Assembly: GCA_020845455.1 (NCBI GenBank)
Contig: JADLFO010000186.1
Span: 1-39,653, forward strand
DNA length: 39,653 nucleotides
Reading direction: 5' to 3'
DNA from: Caldilineaceae bacterium
GTDB taxonomy: Bacteria; Chloroflexota; Anaerolineae; Caldilineales; Caldilineaceae
Shown: piece after piece, positions 1-8,184 of the stretch
Numbering within the stretch: position 1 is the first letter of the stretch
Layout: every line of letters starts with the position of its first letter
The notes under the pieces: model-generated
Told to the model about the DNA's origin: nothing
The model's database searches: none
The model's input: only the letters and a program-made list of their open reading frames with translations
Program-made: the position numbers and the translations under genes

Positions 1-110
1 GCCGGCGCGCAAGCCGCTAATGCCGCGACCAGCACAGCGACCAGCGCCACCAGCCCCCAAGGGAAGTGACCGGCACGCCGGCTTTGGCGCAATGCAATCG
101 GTTTCTGCAT
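1..110 (-). CDS. Lipoprotein N-terminus (partial, probable extracytoplasmic binding protein)
   Basis: The gene runs off the left edge; only about 36 codons are visible. Read on the minus strand from the ATG at 108-110, the product starts MQKPIALRQSRRAGHFPWG and continues with a hydrophobic stretch (LVALVAVLVAALAAC) ending in a lipobox, L-A-A-C. This is a type II signal peptide: basic n-region, about 14 hydrophobic residues, lipidated Cys. A strong Shine-Dalgarno AAGGAGAG lies 8 bases upstream, which fixes the start. The product is thus a membrane-anchored extracytoplasmic lipoprotein. In this kind of genome such leaders usually belong to ABC-transporter solute-binding proteins, and the sugar-acid dehydrogenase next door would suit one, but the mature domain is outside the window, so that is inference only. 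Confidence 0.7.
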   Translation of the reverse strand, partial: MQKPIALRQSRRAGHFPWGLVALVAVLVAALAACAP

Positions 111-214
111 AGCATTCTCTCCTTTGACACTCGTGACTAAGGATCGATCACTGCAAAGCCGCACCTGTTGGATATCGTACCCTCCTTTCCCTGATATGTT
201 AGGCTCCGAGCCGT

Positions 215-1204
215 CTAGGCCATGATCTGCGCTTGCGCCCGCGAGACCTGCCACTGCAGCGGCTCGCCCCGCACAAAGCGGCGCAGTTCATCCGCCACGA
301 TGCGCCCCATGCGCCGGCATTCATCCCCCATCGAACCGGCAATGTGCGGGGTCAGCACCACATTGGGCAAGGTATACAACGGCGAATCCGGCGGCGGCGG
401 CTCCGGATAGACCACGTCCAACACCGCCTGAAGGTCCGGGCGCTGCTGCAAGACCGCGATCATCTCGTCTTCACGCACCAGCGCGCCGCGCGCCGTGTTG
501 ACAAAGGTGGCGTTCGGCTGCATCGATGCCAGATGTGCGCCGGTGATCATCCCCACCGTCTCCTTGAGCCAGGGCGCATGCAGCGAGACCACATGGGCGC
601 GCCGAAAAATCTCGTCGATCGAACACAACTCGACCCCCAACGCGGCGGCGTCGGACGCGCCGATCAACGGATCGTAAGCAAGGAGATGCAGGTCAAACTG
701 CCGCAGATGGCGCGCCACCATCCGCCCAATCATACCCAGCCCGATCAACCCTATCGTGCTGCCATACCCGCCCGGCACAGCACCTTTGAGCGGGTAGCCG
801 TGCAATTCACGCACCGCCCGCGCAAAATACCAGCCGCGCTTGAGGCTAAACAAAACTGCGGCCACGGTGTATTCCATCACCGGCTGCGCGTTGCCCGCAT
901 AGGCGCTGGTCACCACAATGTCACGATCCCAAAACGCATCGGTCGTAAAGTAGCGGATCGACCCCGCGCCATAGAACACCGCCTTGAGTTTGGGCGCAGC
1001 CGCCAACACCGTCTCGTCGAGCGGGATCATGCCCCACCCCGACAGAATGACCTCGGCGTCGGCAAGCACGTCCAACCGCGCGCGCACCGCGGCAGCCGTC
1101 AGCGGCGGCGCATAGACTTCCACCAGTTCGTCGACGGCACAGCGCTCTTCAGGGCCGTAGATTTTGGTGTAGGCATCTGAATTCAGAATGAACAGACCAC
1201 GCAT
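215..1204 (-). CDS. D-isomer specific 2-hydroxyacid dehydrogenase, NAD-binding
   Basis: This is a cytosolic NAD(P)-dependent oxidoreductase interconverting a 2-hydroxyacid and a 2-oxoacid; the substrate cannot be told from sequence. The Rossmann motif is GLIGLGMIGRMVARHL, followed by a YDP segment after the second strand. The family's catalytic triad is present: Arg in NTARGAL (about residue 239), Glu in DVVYPEPPP (about 268) and His in LTPHIAGS (about 287). At 329 residues it has normal family length. I chose the ATG at 1202-1204 because the product then begins MRGLFILN, right at the first beta strand. An in-frame TTG at 1214-1216 would add four residues and has an AGG only one base upstream. 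A consensus promoter and structured leader lie upstream on the same strand (1493-1521 and 1339-1468). Confidence 0.88.
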   Translation of the reverse strand: MRGLFILNSDAYTKIYGPEERCAVDELVEVYAPPLTAAAVRARLDVLADAEVILSGWGMIPLDETVLAAAPKLKAVFYGAGSIRYFTTDAFWDRDIVVTSAYAGNAQPVMEYTVAAVLFSLKRGWYFARAVRELHGYPLKGAVPGGYGSTIGLIGLGMIGRMVARHLRQFDLHLLAYDPLIGASDAAALGVELCSIDEIFRRAHVVSLHAPWLKETVGMITGAHLASMQPNATFVNTARGALVREDEMIAVLQQRPDLQAVLDVVYPEPPPPDSPLYTLPNVVLTPHIAGSMGDECRRMGRIVADELRRFVRGEPLQWQVSRAQAQIMA

Positions 1205-1338
1205 GGGCGCGACCAAACCTCGTTATGCAACCTCGCTATGATAAAGGGGTATAGCAACACAACGCCGGCCATTTTATGACAGGGGACGACGGATGAGCCT
1301 CGACACGGCTGCAGGTCAGGTTGCAGATATCCGCAGCG

Positions 1339-1468
1339 ATCGCCGGGACCGGCAACCGTGCGAATCGTTCAATCTTGGGCAGTCACGACGAACCTATGCG
1401 AAAGGTTGAAGCGTGTGATCAACCTTTGCCGTTCGCCGCACATGCAGGTTGCCGGTCACACCGGCGAT
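1339..1468 (-). ncRNA. Candidate structured 5' leader RNA (nested stems)
   Basis: Arms ATCGCCGG-GACCGGCAACC (1339-1357) and GGTTGCCGGTC-aca-CCGGCGAT (1447-1468) pair over 8 plus 11 bases with a 3-base bulge. The stem continues with GTGCG (1358-1362) against CGCAC (1437-1441) after a 5-base bulge. Nested inside, CGAAC (1389-1393) can pair with GTTCG (1431-1435), and AAAGGTTGA (1401-1409) pairs perfectly with TCAACCTTT (1419-1427) around a 9-base loop. The outer stem begins about 18 bases after the expected start of transcription from the promoter at 1493-1521, and about 135 bases of leader remain before the dehydrogenase ATG. I match it to no known riboswitch. The symmetric inner repeat could instead be a protein-binding operator. 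Confidence 0.45.
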
Positions 1469-1492
1469 GGGAATTAATTCACAAGCAAAACG

Positions 1493-1521
1493 ATTATAGC
1501 GCGAGGAAAAGGCTGAGTCAA
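1493..1521 (-). promoter_or_regulatory. Sigma-70-type promoter for the hydroxyacid dehydrogenase
   Basis: On the minus strand, TTGACT (1516-1521) and TATAAT (1493-1498) are separated by exactly 17 bases. The -10 box is a perfect consensus and the -35 matches 5 of 6 positions. Transcription would start near 1486 and run through the structured element into the dehydrogenase, giving a leader of roughly 280 bases. Confidence 0.65.
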
Positions 1522-1629
1522 ACAGCGATATTTTGCCAGGCCGCGCCGCAAGAGCCATCATTCATAGGTGGCGCTGGCGGCCCGGCACGGCGCGCCCCCA
1601 ACTTGGCATGTACGCTGCACACTCACCGC

Positions 1630-2181
1630 CTACACCGTCACCAGCGGCCGATGCGGTGCGGGTGGCAGTTCCACCTGGATCGGGTCGCCGGGGTACACGT
1701 CACCGCCCGCCACGACAATCCCCATAATGCCCGCCTTGCGTATCAGGTTCCCCTGCGTATCGTGGTCGAGCGTCGCCGCCATCAACCCCGGCTGCAGGCC
1801 GTCCAACTGGGCGCAGGGATTGCGCAGCCCGGTCACCTCCACCACCGCGCTGCGCCCTAAATGCAGCCGGGTTCCGGTGGGCAGCCCCAGCAGGTCGAGG
1901 CCGCGCGTAGTGATGTTCTCGCCCATCTCCCCCGCCGAGACACGGAAGCCGCCGGCCTGCAGTTCGTCGTGCAGTTCGGCATGGATCAGATGCACCTGGC
2001 GCAGATTCGGATCGTTGGGGTTGCTCGCCACACGCGAGCGGTGCTTCACCGTCTCGCCCAGATGCGCATCGCCCTCCACGCCCAGCCCCGTCAGAAGACG
2101 AATGCTGGCCTGCACCGGCTTTGAAAAGCTGTGTGTCGCGCTGCGACTCACCGCGACGACGGTTGGCTGCTCGGTTGTCAT
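1630..2181 (-). CDS. MOSC-domain protein
   Basis: MOSC domains are beta-barrels that bind sulfur carriers or molybdenum cofactor in moco sulfurases and in YiiM/YuaD-like enzymes. Here the domain fills almost the whole 183-residue protein, with no aminotransferase or ferredoxin partner, as in stand-alone bacterial forms. Supporting motifs are GVEGDAHLG near the N-terminus, RQVHLIH, AGEMGENITTRG, and the conserved cysteine region TGLRNPCAQLDG, whose Cys is the expected sulfur-carrying or cofactor-contacting residue. A Shine-Dalgarno GAGAGG stands five bases before the ATG. It is divergent from the radical SAM gene at 2344. Since molybdo-enzyme maturation genes lie elsewhere in the window (26571-28507), a role in moco chemistry is plausible but unproven. 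Confidence 0.85.
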   Translation of the reverse strand: MTTEQPTVVAVSRSATHSFSKPVQASIRLLTGLGVEGDAHLGETVKHRSRVASNPNDPNLRQVHLIHAELHDELQAGGFRVSAGEMGENITTRGLDLLGLPTGTRLHLGRSAVVEVTGLRNPCAQLDGLQPGLMAATLDHDTQGNLIRKAGIMGIVVAGGDVYPGDPIQVELPPAPHRPLVTV

Positions 2182-2327
2182 ATGCGCCTCTCTATAGCGT
2201 GCTCACCGGCGATTGCCGGTCTTTTCTGATGAATCTCACTCTACTCCACGCATGGGATCGCCGCCAAAATCCCTGCGCCCTGTGCGAACAAATGCCGGCT
2301 TACATCGCCACATTGGCCAACATGGGG

Positions 2328-2333
2328 TACAAT
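2328..2333 (+). promoter_or_regulatory. Candidate -10 box giving a nearly leaderless mRNA
   Basis: TACAAT lies 10 bases before the ATG at 2344, so a transcript starting about seven bases downstream would carry only a few leader bases. No Shine-Dalgarno is visible before that ATG, which fits leaderless translation. I see no convincing -35 box at the right distance, so this is tentative. Confidence 0.35.
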
Positions 2334-2343
2334 CAATGCCGTC

Positions 2344-3753
2344 ATGAATGTTGTGCTGATCTCCACCTATGAACTAGGCCGCCAGCCTTTCGGTCTCGCC
2401 TCGCCCGCAGCGTGGCTGCGCGAACTGGGCGCGCAGGTCACTTGCTTGGACCTGGCCATCCAACGGCTGGACGAGGCCGCCATCGCCGCCGCCGGCCTGG
2501 TGGCGATCCATGTGCCCATGCACACGGCCACGCGCATCGCCGCCCATGTCCTACCGCGCGTTCGGCAGCTCAACCCGCAGGCGCATCTCTGCTGCTACGG
2601 CCTCTATGCGCCCCTAAACGCCGCCTATCTACGCAGCCTGGGCAGCCGGACCATCCTCGGCGGCGAGTTCGAACAAGGGCTGGCCGACCTGTATACGCGG
2701 CTGGCGCAAGCGCCGGAGTCCACGACCCTGCCCCAGCCGGAGCCGCTTATCTCGACCGCACGCCAACCCTTCCACGTGCCCGACCGCAGCGATCTCCCAC
2801 CGCTGCACCGCTATGCCAAACTGTACCTAGACGACGCACCGCGCGTCACCGGCTATACCGAGGCGAGCCGCGGCTGCAAGCACCTCTGCCGCCACTGCCC
2901 GATCGTGCCGGTCTACCAAGGCCGCTTCCGCATCGTCCCGCGTGAGGTCGTGTTGGAGGATATCCGCCGTCAAGTGCGCGCCGGCGCGCAGCACATCACC
3001 TTCGGCGACCCCGACTTTTTCAACGGCCCCGGCCATGCCTTGGCGCTGGTACAGGCGCTTCACGCCGAGTTCCCGGCCCTCAGCTATGACGTGACCATCA
3101 AGGTCGAGCATTTGGTCAAACAGGCCCGCCATCTGCCCACCCTGCGCGACACCGGCTGCGTCTTGATCACCACCGCCGTCGAAGCGCTCGACCCACAGGT
3201 GTTGGCCTATCTGGACAAGGGCCACACGCGCGCCGATTTTGAAAAGGCCGTGGCGCTCTGCCGTCTGCATGGGCTGGCGCTGAACCCCACCTTTGTCACC
3301 TTCACGCCTTGGACCTCGCCCACCGCCTACGCCGACCTACTCGACACCATCGAGCGGCTAGACCTGGTCGAGTATGTGACGCCCATCCAGTATGCCATCC
3401 GCCTGCTCATCCCCGCCGGCAGCCGGCTTTTGGAACTCCCGGAAGTACAAGCGATGGTTGGCCCTTTTGAGCAGGCGACGCTCACCTATCCTTGGCAGCA
3501 CCCCGACCCGCGCGTCGACGATCTCTATGCCGCCGTCCGCCGCGCCGTGCAAGCCGGGCAGGAACAGGGGCAGAACCGCCAGGACATTTTCGCCGCCATC
3601 CGGCAGCTTGCCTACCAAGCCGCCGGCCGGCCCATACCCGGCGACTGGCTGCGCCGGCAACTGGGCGGTCGACGCGCTAAAGCCATTCCCTATCTGAGCG
3701 AACCCTGGTACTGTTGAGCAGAACCCACCGAGGAGCAGTTGGCTCCTTTTTAG
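2344..3753 (+). CDS. B12-binding-type radical SAM selenoprotein with CUAEP tail (TGA at 3715-3717 read as Sec)
   Basis: The N-terminal 130 residues have the alternating strand/helix pattern of a cobalamin-binding-type domain (MNVVLISTYELGRQPFGLAS). A radical SAM core follows with the 4Fe-4S motif CKHLCRHC: Cys178, Cys182 and Cys185, spaced C-x3-C-x2-C. Conventional reading stops after residue 457 in ...SEPWYC. The next codons in frame are TGA GCA GAA CCC, so the tail reads C-U-A-E-P, then TEEQLAPF and a TAG at 3751-3753. A radical SAM family is named for exactly this CUAEP (or CCAEP) tail, U being selenocysteine. A SECIS-like hairpin follows the TGA at the correct distance. Full length would be 469 residues. 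The substrate is unknown. Decoding needs SelA, SelB and tRNA-Sec, none of which is in this window. Ordinary gene callers would end the gene at 3717. Confidence 0.85.
3730..3748 (+). promoter_or_regulatory. Bacterial SECIS-like hairpin
   Basis: AGGAGC (3731-3736) pairs perfectly with GCTCCT (3742-3747) around the loop AGTTG, and a G-T wobble closes the base. The loop begins 19 bases after the in-frame TGA at 3715-3717, and a G is its second base. Both fit the general rules for bacterial SECIS elements. It lies inside the reading frame, as expected in bacteria. The hairpin is followed by five T, so a short terminator is the alternative reading. Confidence 0.65.
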
Positions 3754-3817
3754 TAGGCCCCACAACCCAGGTCGAACCCGCCGCCACACGCACCCGCGGC
3801 AATCACCAGGAGCGACG

Positions 3818-4864
3818 ATGAAGATCACACGCGTCACCGCCACTGCGACCGCCGAACGGCGATCCGCCCCCATCCGCGATGCCCTCCAAGAGCTGGACAC
3901 GCGCGGCTACACCCAGATCACCATCGAGACCGGCGACGGGGTCTCCGGCGTCAGCACCACCTATTTTGGCCGCGTCGAACGCTCGCCCCACGTCCTGGCG
4001 CTGCTGGTCAACGAGGTGCTGGGGCCGGCCCTGCTCGGCGAAGACCCCTTTATGGTGCGGGCGCTGCGCGACAAGCTGTGGAAACTGACCGACTATGCCG
4101 GCACGCAGGGGCTGGCGCTCTTTGGCATCGCCGGCATCGACATCGCCCTCTGGGACCTGATGGGCAAGGCGCTTGGCCAACCCGTCTGGCGGCTGTTGGG
4201 CGGCGCACGCGACCGCGTCCCAGCCTATGCCATGGTCGGCTGGCTCAATTATTCACTCGACGAACTAAAGGCGATCTGCTGCCAGGCCATGGAACAGGGC
4301 TTCCGCGGGGTCAAGATCAAAGTCGGCGCGCCCACGCTGCAAGAAGACATACAGCGCATCGAAGCCGTTCGCGCCGTGGTCGGCGGCCGCGGCCTGATCA
4401 TGGTCGACGCCAACCAGGTCTTTTCACTCAACGAAGCCGTGCGCCGCGGCCGCATCTATCAAGAGCTAGACTGCTATTGGTTCGAGGAACCGCTGCGCGC
4501 CGACGACACCGCCGGGCTGACGCGCCTGGCAGACGAACTCTCGATCCCGATCGCGTCGGGGGAAAACAACTACGGCAAACGCCAGTTCCGCGATCTGTTT
4601 GAACGCCGCGCCGTGGATATCGTCCAGCCCGACCTGCGCCGCGCCGGCGGCGTGACCGAGTGCTACGAGATCGGGCTGATGGCCGATGCCTTCAATGTGC
4701 CCTATGCCTCCCACGGCGGCGGCGTCCATCTGCATGTCTTAGCCGCGCTGCCCAACACGCTCCTCATGGAAAGCGGCCTGATCCCTGCCGGTTCGGCGCT
4801 GCGTCTGGTCGACGGCTGCTACCCGCTGCCTGAAGAACCGGGCTTTGGCACTCCAGGCGAATAA
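3818..4864 (+). CDS. Mandelate racemase/muconate lactonizing enzyme family protein (enolase superfamily)
   Basis: A cytosolic Mg-dependent enzyme that abstracts a proton alpha to a carboxylate; family members are sugar-acid dehydratases, racemases or cycloisomerases. The capping domain occupies about residues 1-125 and a TIM barrel the rest of the 348 residues. Visible active-site residues are the KxK motif GVKIKVG (Lys166 and Lys168), metal ligands Asp197 (MVDANQ), Glu223 (WFEEPL) and Glu249 (SGENNYG), and the Asp272/His309 dyad (QPDLRRAGG, YASHGGG). Having both Lys and the His-Asp dyad puts it in the mandelate racemase subgroup, which suggests an acid-sugar dehydratase. A good AGGAG stands upstream of the ATG. 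It begins 64 bases after the selenoprotein tail on the same strand, so the two may be co-transcribed. Substrate unknown. Confidence 0.88.
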   Translation: MKITRVTATATAERRSAPIRDALQELDTRGYTQITIETGDGVSGVSTTYFGRVERSPHVLALLVNEVLGPALLGEDPFMVRALRDKLWKLTDYAGTQGLALFGIAGIDIALWDLMGKALGQPVWRLLGGARDRVPAYAMVGWLNYSLDELKAICCQAMEQGFRGVKIKVGAPTLQEDIQRIEAVRAVVGGRGLIMVDANQVFSLNEAVRRGRIYQELDCYWFEEPLRADDTAGLTRLADELSIPIASGENNYGKRQFRDLFERRAVDIVQPDLRRAGGVTECYEIGLMADAFNVPYASHGGGVHLHVLAALPNTLLMESGLIPAGSALRLVDGCYPLPEEPGFGTPGE

Positions 4865-4870
4865 GACAAG

Positions 4871-4904
4871 GCACAGCCGCGTTGGCAACCCTGCGCGGCC
4901 GTGC
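4871..4904. terminator. Hairpin between convergent genes
   Basis: GCACaGCCGCG (4871-4881) and CGCGGCcGTGC (4894-4904) form a stem of 6 plus 4 pairs with one mismatch and a 12-base loop. It sits in the 48-base gap between two gene ends that face each other. There is no T-run on either side, so intrinsic termination is only likely, not certain. Confidence 0.45.
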
Positions 4905-4912
4905 TACTCAAT

Positions 4913-7900
4913 CTATCCGATATTGAACCCTTCGCTGCCGTTGTTTTCCTCGTCATATTCGGGCACTTCGCCATAGATGTCCGCCCACACCGACACCGAA
5001 CAGTCGGGGTTGTAACAGTTTCCGCCCGGTCCCAGCGTGGCACTCAGGCTGATACTTTCCCCAGGGGAAAGCCCCTCAACCCCGACATAGCCGTCCGGCT
5101 CTTCGTTGGCATAGACGCCCACCGTGAAGCTGGAACTGCCGGCGTCGCCGTAGTTGCTCACCGTGAAGTAGATATAGGTATAGCAGCCATCGCTGTCACA
5201 TGAGACGTCGAAACTGTCCACATTGGTGACCAGGTCAGGCATCCCCGACACAGTGGTGTTGACCGGGACATAGTAGCGCGTCGTCAGACACTGCCCCGCC
5301 ACATCCAGTTGATAGGTCTCGGAGTCATAGGGACAGACCTCCCGGCTGTCATTGCCCACCACACCCTCGCCGTTGAAGTAGACGGCCTGCGCGCCGTCCA
5401 CAGCCCAGCGCACCGTCGTGCAGGAGCCTTGCTCGATCGAGCTATCGTCTGCCCAGAACCGCACCAACGGGTAAGTAAAGACGACATCCGTGGCGTGCTG
5501 CATCTCGCCCGCGTCACTCAAGATCTGGAAGCGATAGGGGTAGGTGATCGCGCCCCACATCCCCGACAGCAGTTCGCTGCGGTCGCCCTCGGCCATACAG
5601 ATGCTCGTGCCCCCTTGGCCGTTCACCCCCGCGCCGTTGATGTACATCGCGTTGATAGCGCGCACATCCCAACTGAAATCGACGCATGACTGGCAGTCGC
5701 CGGCCACCACAATCTCCTCCGGCGGCAGATAGACGATCTCCGGCCCGCTGACCGGCTCCGGCGTCCGCGTCGGCGTGGGCGTAAAGGTCGGCGTCGGGGT
5801 TATGGGCCGCGGCGGAGTCGGCGTGGGCGTATCGATGGCAGGCGCGGGCCGAACCGGCAACGCGCCGATCTCCAAGCCACACTCGACATAGCGGCCGGCT
5901 GCATTGACCCAGCCCGTGACGCCACTGCTTTCGACCTGCACCCAGATCCAAGTGCTTGTCTCGTTGCGCGCCAGCGGCAGCAGCCGGTCGCCTTCCGAAA
6001 CCGTCGCCAGCACCGGCGTATAGTCCGAACCAGGCCCAGGCCGCACGTTAAGCCGCGCCGCCACGACCCGGCAGACAGCCTCTTCAGACTCCATTGCCAA
6101 GCTCACTGCAAAACGGCCCGTACCCCGCTTGTCCGCCGTGCGTGCGACCACGCTGTACGAGCCGGAGTACGGCAGCACAAAGTCACGGATCAGGCTGTCA
6201 TACCCGCCGCCGCCGTTGTCATTCTGCACCAGCAGTTGGTCGTTCGACCCGCGCAGGTCGAGCCAGGGGTCAAAGATCGCCCCGGTCTGCGCAGGCGGCG
6301 CAGACGCATAGGCGGCCGGGATCAACGCCGCAGGGAGGTCAGGGCTTGATCTGCCGATCCCGCCCCCGCGCGCGGCCATGCCCAAGGTGACCCGCCGGCC
6401 GGCCTCGCCGCGAAAGGTATAGACACATTCCTGGCCGGGGATCTCGATCATCTCTTCGATCGGCGTTCCCGCCGCAATCGGCCCGCCGCACGTCGGGATC
6501 TCGACCTGGCCGATGCCGCCGGGGTCATAGACCAGCCAGCGCAGCGCCTCCGACTCGACATACGGCGACGGCTCCGGCTCGCCGATCTGCTCCGGCAGTT
6601 CGTTCACCACCGTGATACTGGTCTGCTCGCCCTCGCGCAGCGGCTGCCCCTCGACGACGACCGCACCTTCCAGGTTTGCCACCACCATGTCATAGACCGC
6701 CGGTTCAGGGTTTGGCTGCCACATAGCGACCTCGTCGCGCACCCGGTTGCGCGTCAAGCGCCGCACATTCTGCCCATCGGCATCCATGACCATGATGTCG
6801 TTGTCGCCGTCGCTCGACGACACAAAGCTGATCAGGCGGCCGTCCGGCGACCAGATCGGCGCCCAATCGCCGCCGCTGCTCCCCTGCGTCAACACCCGCT
6901 CATTCTCCCCGCTGCTGTCCACGACGTGGATCTCGTAGCGCCCCGCAGGCTGGGAGGTAAACACAAGGCGCGCACCGTCGGGCGACCAAGAAGGGTTGTT
7001 GTCGATCACATCGTTGTGGGTGATCTGGCGCACATCTTCGCCGCTCGAATCCATCACATAGATCTCCCAGTCGCCGTCTCGATCCGAGGCAAACACGATC
7101 TCCTGATTGTCCGGCGACCAGACCGGCCAGCGCACATCGCCGCCCCCGCCGGATGGGTCAATGCGGCGCAGTTCGCCGTCTCCCATGTTCAGCGCGTAGA
7201 TCGCGCTGCCTTGCTGCGTCGTACGCACAAAGACCACCTCGCTGCCGTCGGGCGACCAATCGGGGTGGGTATCGTCGCTCACCACGCGCCGCCCGTCAAA
7301 GGTGATCTGCTCCACATTCGCCCCGTCGGCGTCCATTCTGTAGAGTTTATAGCTGCCCTCGCGGTTCGACTGAAAGACGATCTGCGCGCCGTCGGGCGAC
7401 CAGGTTGCGTGCAGGTCATGCGCGTCGTTGTCGGTCAACTGGCGACGGCCGCGCCCGGCGGCGTTCATGCTATAGATTTCCCAATCGCCGTCCTCCTCGG
7501 TGTAATAGACCAGCCGGCCCGTGCCGCCGCCCACGCTCGATAGCTCATAGCCGCGCAGCGTGACCAGCGCCGTGCTGGACAGCTTGATCTCGACGTTGTT
7601 GACGTAGACATAGCCCTCCTGGCCTTCGTCGGTGTGGACCAGCAGCGCCGAAGGGGTGTCGGCGCACAGTTCCTCATCATCCGTCGCCAGCCCGCTGATA
7701 CGGTTGGCATCGGTAGAGAACGAACCGATCTCCGAGTCGCCAAACAACACGAAATAGACCGGGTCCTCCTCGGTGCGCAGCAGCATCAACACCGTTCCGT
7801 CCGGGGCCAATGTGTCGATCGTGTTAAACGCGTTGATCGGGAGGTGGTGGCCGGGGTCGGCAAACAAAAACTCTGTCCCATCGGCGTCGATATCGGCGGG

Positions 7901-8110
7901 TGTGCCTTCGGCGTTGCGGTGTCCATAGCAGGCATAATTCTCGTTGAGCTTCTTGCATTCCAGCGGGCTGAGCGCCTGTTCATAAGCGTCGATCAACTCG
8001 CCGCAGTCCCCATCCGGCTGGGCATGGAGCGGGGCAGCCGTAACCAGCGTCCCTACGACCGCCAACAGACCGGCAGCCCACCCTATCCTACCTCTTCTCA
8101 TGCGGCCCAT
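4913..8110 (-). CDS. Secreted multidomain protein: PD40 propeller, PPC, SH3, Ig-like repeats, CARDB
   Basis: An exported protein of 1065 residues. A signal peptide (1-30, cleavage after APLHA) is followed by an N-terminal region, then about six TolB/PD40 propeller repeats at about 195-470, each marked by WSPDG and xIYxMD motifs. A PPC-like beta domain follows (about 555-675), then a bacterial SH3 domain (about 680-745, ARLNVRPGPGSDYTPVL). A Thr/Pro spacer (760-785) leads to two related Ig-like modules (about 795-945; compare AINAMYINGAGVNGQG with GAQAVYFNGEGVVGND). A CARDB-like domain (about 957-1065) closes the protein. All these modules bind protein or polysaccharide; I see no catalytic site. 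The ATG has GGAGGAG upstream. It is the last gene of the caspase operon, 74 bases after the STAND gene, so a sensor or scaffold role at the cell surface is an inference. Confidence 0.85.
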   Translation of the reverse strand: MGRMRRGRIGWAAGLLAVVGTLVTAAPLHAQPDGDCGELIDAYEQALSPLECKKLNENYACYGHRNAEGTPADIDADGTEFLFADPGHHLPINAFNTIDTLAPDGTVLMLLRTEEDPVYFVLFGDSEIGSFSTDANRISGLATDDEELCADTPSALLVHTDEGQEGYVYVNNVEIKLSSTALVTLRGYELSSVGGGTGRLVYYTEEDGDWEIYSMNAAGRGRRQLTDNDAHDLHATWSPDGAQIVFQSNREGSYKLYRMDADGANVEQITFDGRRVVSDDTHPDWSPDGSEVVFVRTTQQGSAIYALNMGDGELRRIDPSGGGGDVRWPVWSPDNQEIVFASDRDGDWEIYVMDSSGEDVRQITHNDVIDNNPSWSPDGARLVFTSQPAGRYEIHVVDSSGENERVLTQGSSGGDWAPIWSPDGRLISFVSSSDGDNDIMVMDADGQNVRRLTRNRVRDEVAMWQPNPEPAVYDMVVANLEGAVVVEGQPLREGEQTSITVVNELPEQIGEPEPSPYVESEALRWLVYDPGGIGQVEIPTCGGPIAAGTPIEEMIEIPGQECVYTFRGEAGRRVTLGMAARGGGIGRSSPDLPAALIPAAYASAPPAQTGAIFDPWLDLRGSNDQLLVQNDNGGGGYDSLIRDFVLPYSGSYSVVARTADKRGTGRFAVSLAMESEEAVCRVVAARLNVRPGPGSDYTPVLATVSEGDRLLPLARNETSTWIWVQVESSGVTGWVNAAGRYVECGLEIGALPVRPAPAIDTPTPTPPRPITPTPTFTPTPTRTPEPVSGPEIVYLPPEEIVVAGDCQSCVDFSWDVRAINAMYINGAGVNGQGGTSICMAEGDRSELLSGMWGAITYPYRFQILSDAGEMQHATDVVFTYPLVRFWADDSSIEQGSCTTVRWAVDGAQAVYFNGEGVVGNDSREVCPYDSETYQLDVAGQCLTTRYYVPVNTTVSGMPDLVTNVDSFDVSCDSDGCYTYIYFTVSNYGDAGSSSFTVGVYANEEPDGYVGVEGLSPGESISLSATLGPGGNCYNPDCSVSVWADIYGEVPEYDEENNGSEGFNIG

Positions 8111-8184
8111 CGTCTCCTCCCTTCAGCGCCACCCTTCAATGCCGTCCAGCCGGCGCGCCCCTGCCGCAGGCAGATCCCCGCCCG

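Larger units (their letters stand above)
1217..1629. other. Intergenic region holding promoter and structured leader
   Basis: No gene is credible in these 413 bases. Open frames here lack ribosome sites and recognisable protein. The region contains a consensus minus-strand promoter (1493-1521) and a nested set of inverted repeats (1339-1468) that would be transcribed into the 5' leader of the dehydrogenase. The part from 1522 to 1629, just after the stop of the MOSC gene, shows no clear hairpin-plus-U-tract terminator. Confidence 0.7.

Noticed and set aside
233..1180. Long plus-strand frame opposite the hydroxyacid dehydrogenase
   Set aside because: It is an antisense shadow of a gene with complete catalytic motifs; its protein is Arg/His/Gln-rich without any domain.
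1321..1860. Plus-strand frame across the intergenic region and the MOSC gene
   Set aside because: No ribosome site, no recognisable protein, and it crosses the structured leader and the MOSC gene antisense.
2205..2224. ACCGGC-gatt-GCCGGT hairpin followed by CTTTT upstream of the MOSC start
   Set aside because: It points away from the MOSC gene and no plus-strand transcript precedes it. The stem is only six pairs, so I do not call a terminator or attenuator.
3731..3751. The hairpin with T-run as a simple rho-independent terminator of the radical SAM gene
   Set aside because: The stem is only 6-7 pairs, and the frame through it spells the CUAEP tail with the loop at SECIS distance. I kept terminator only as an alternative.
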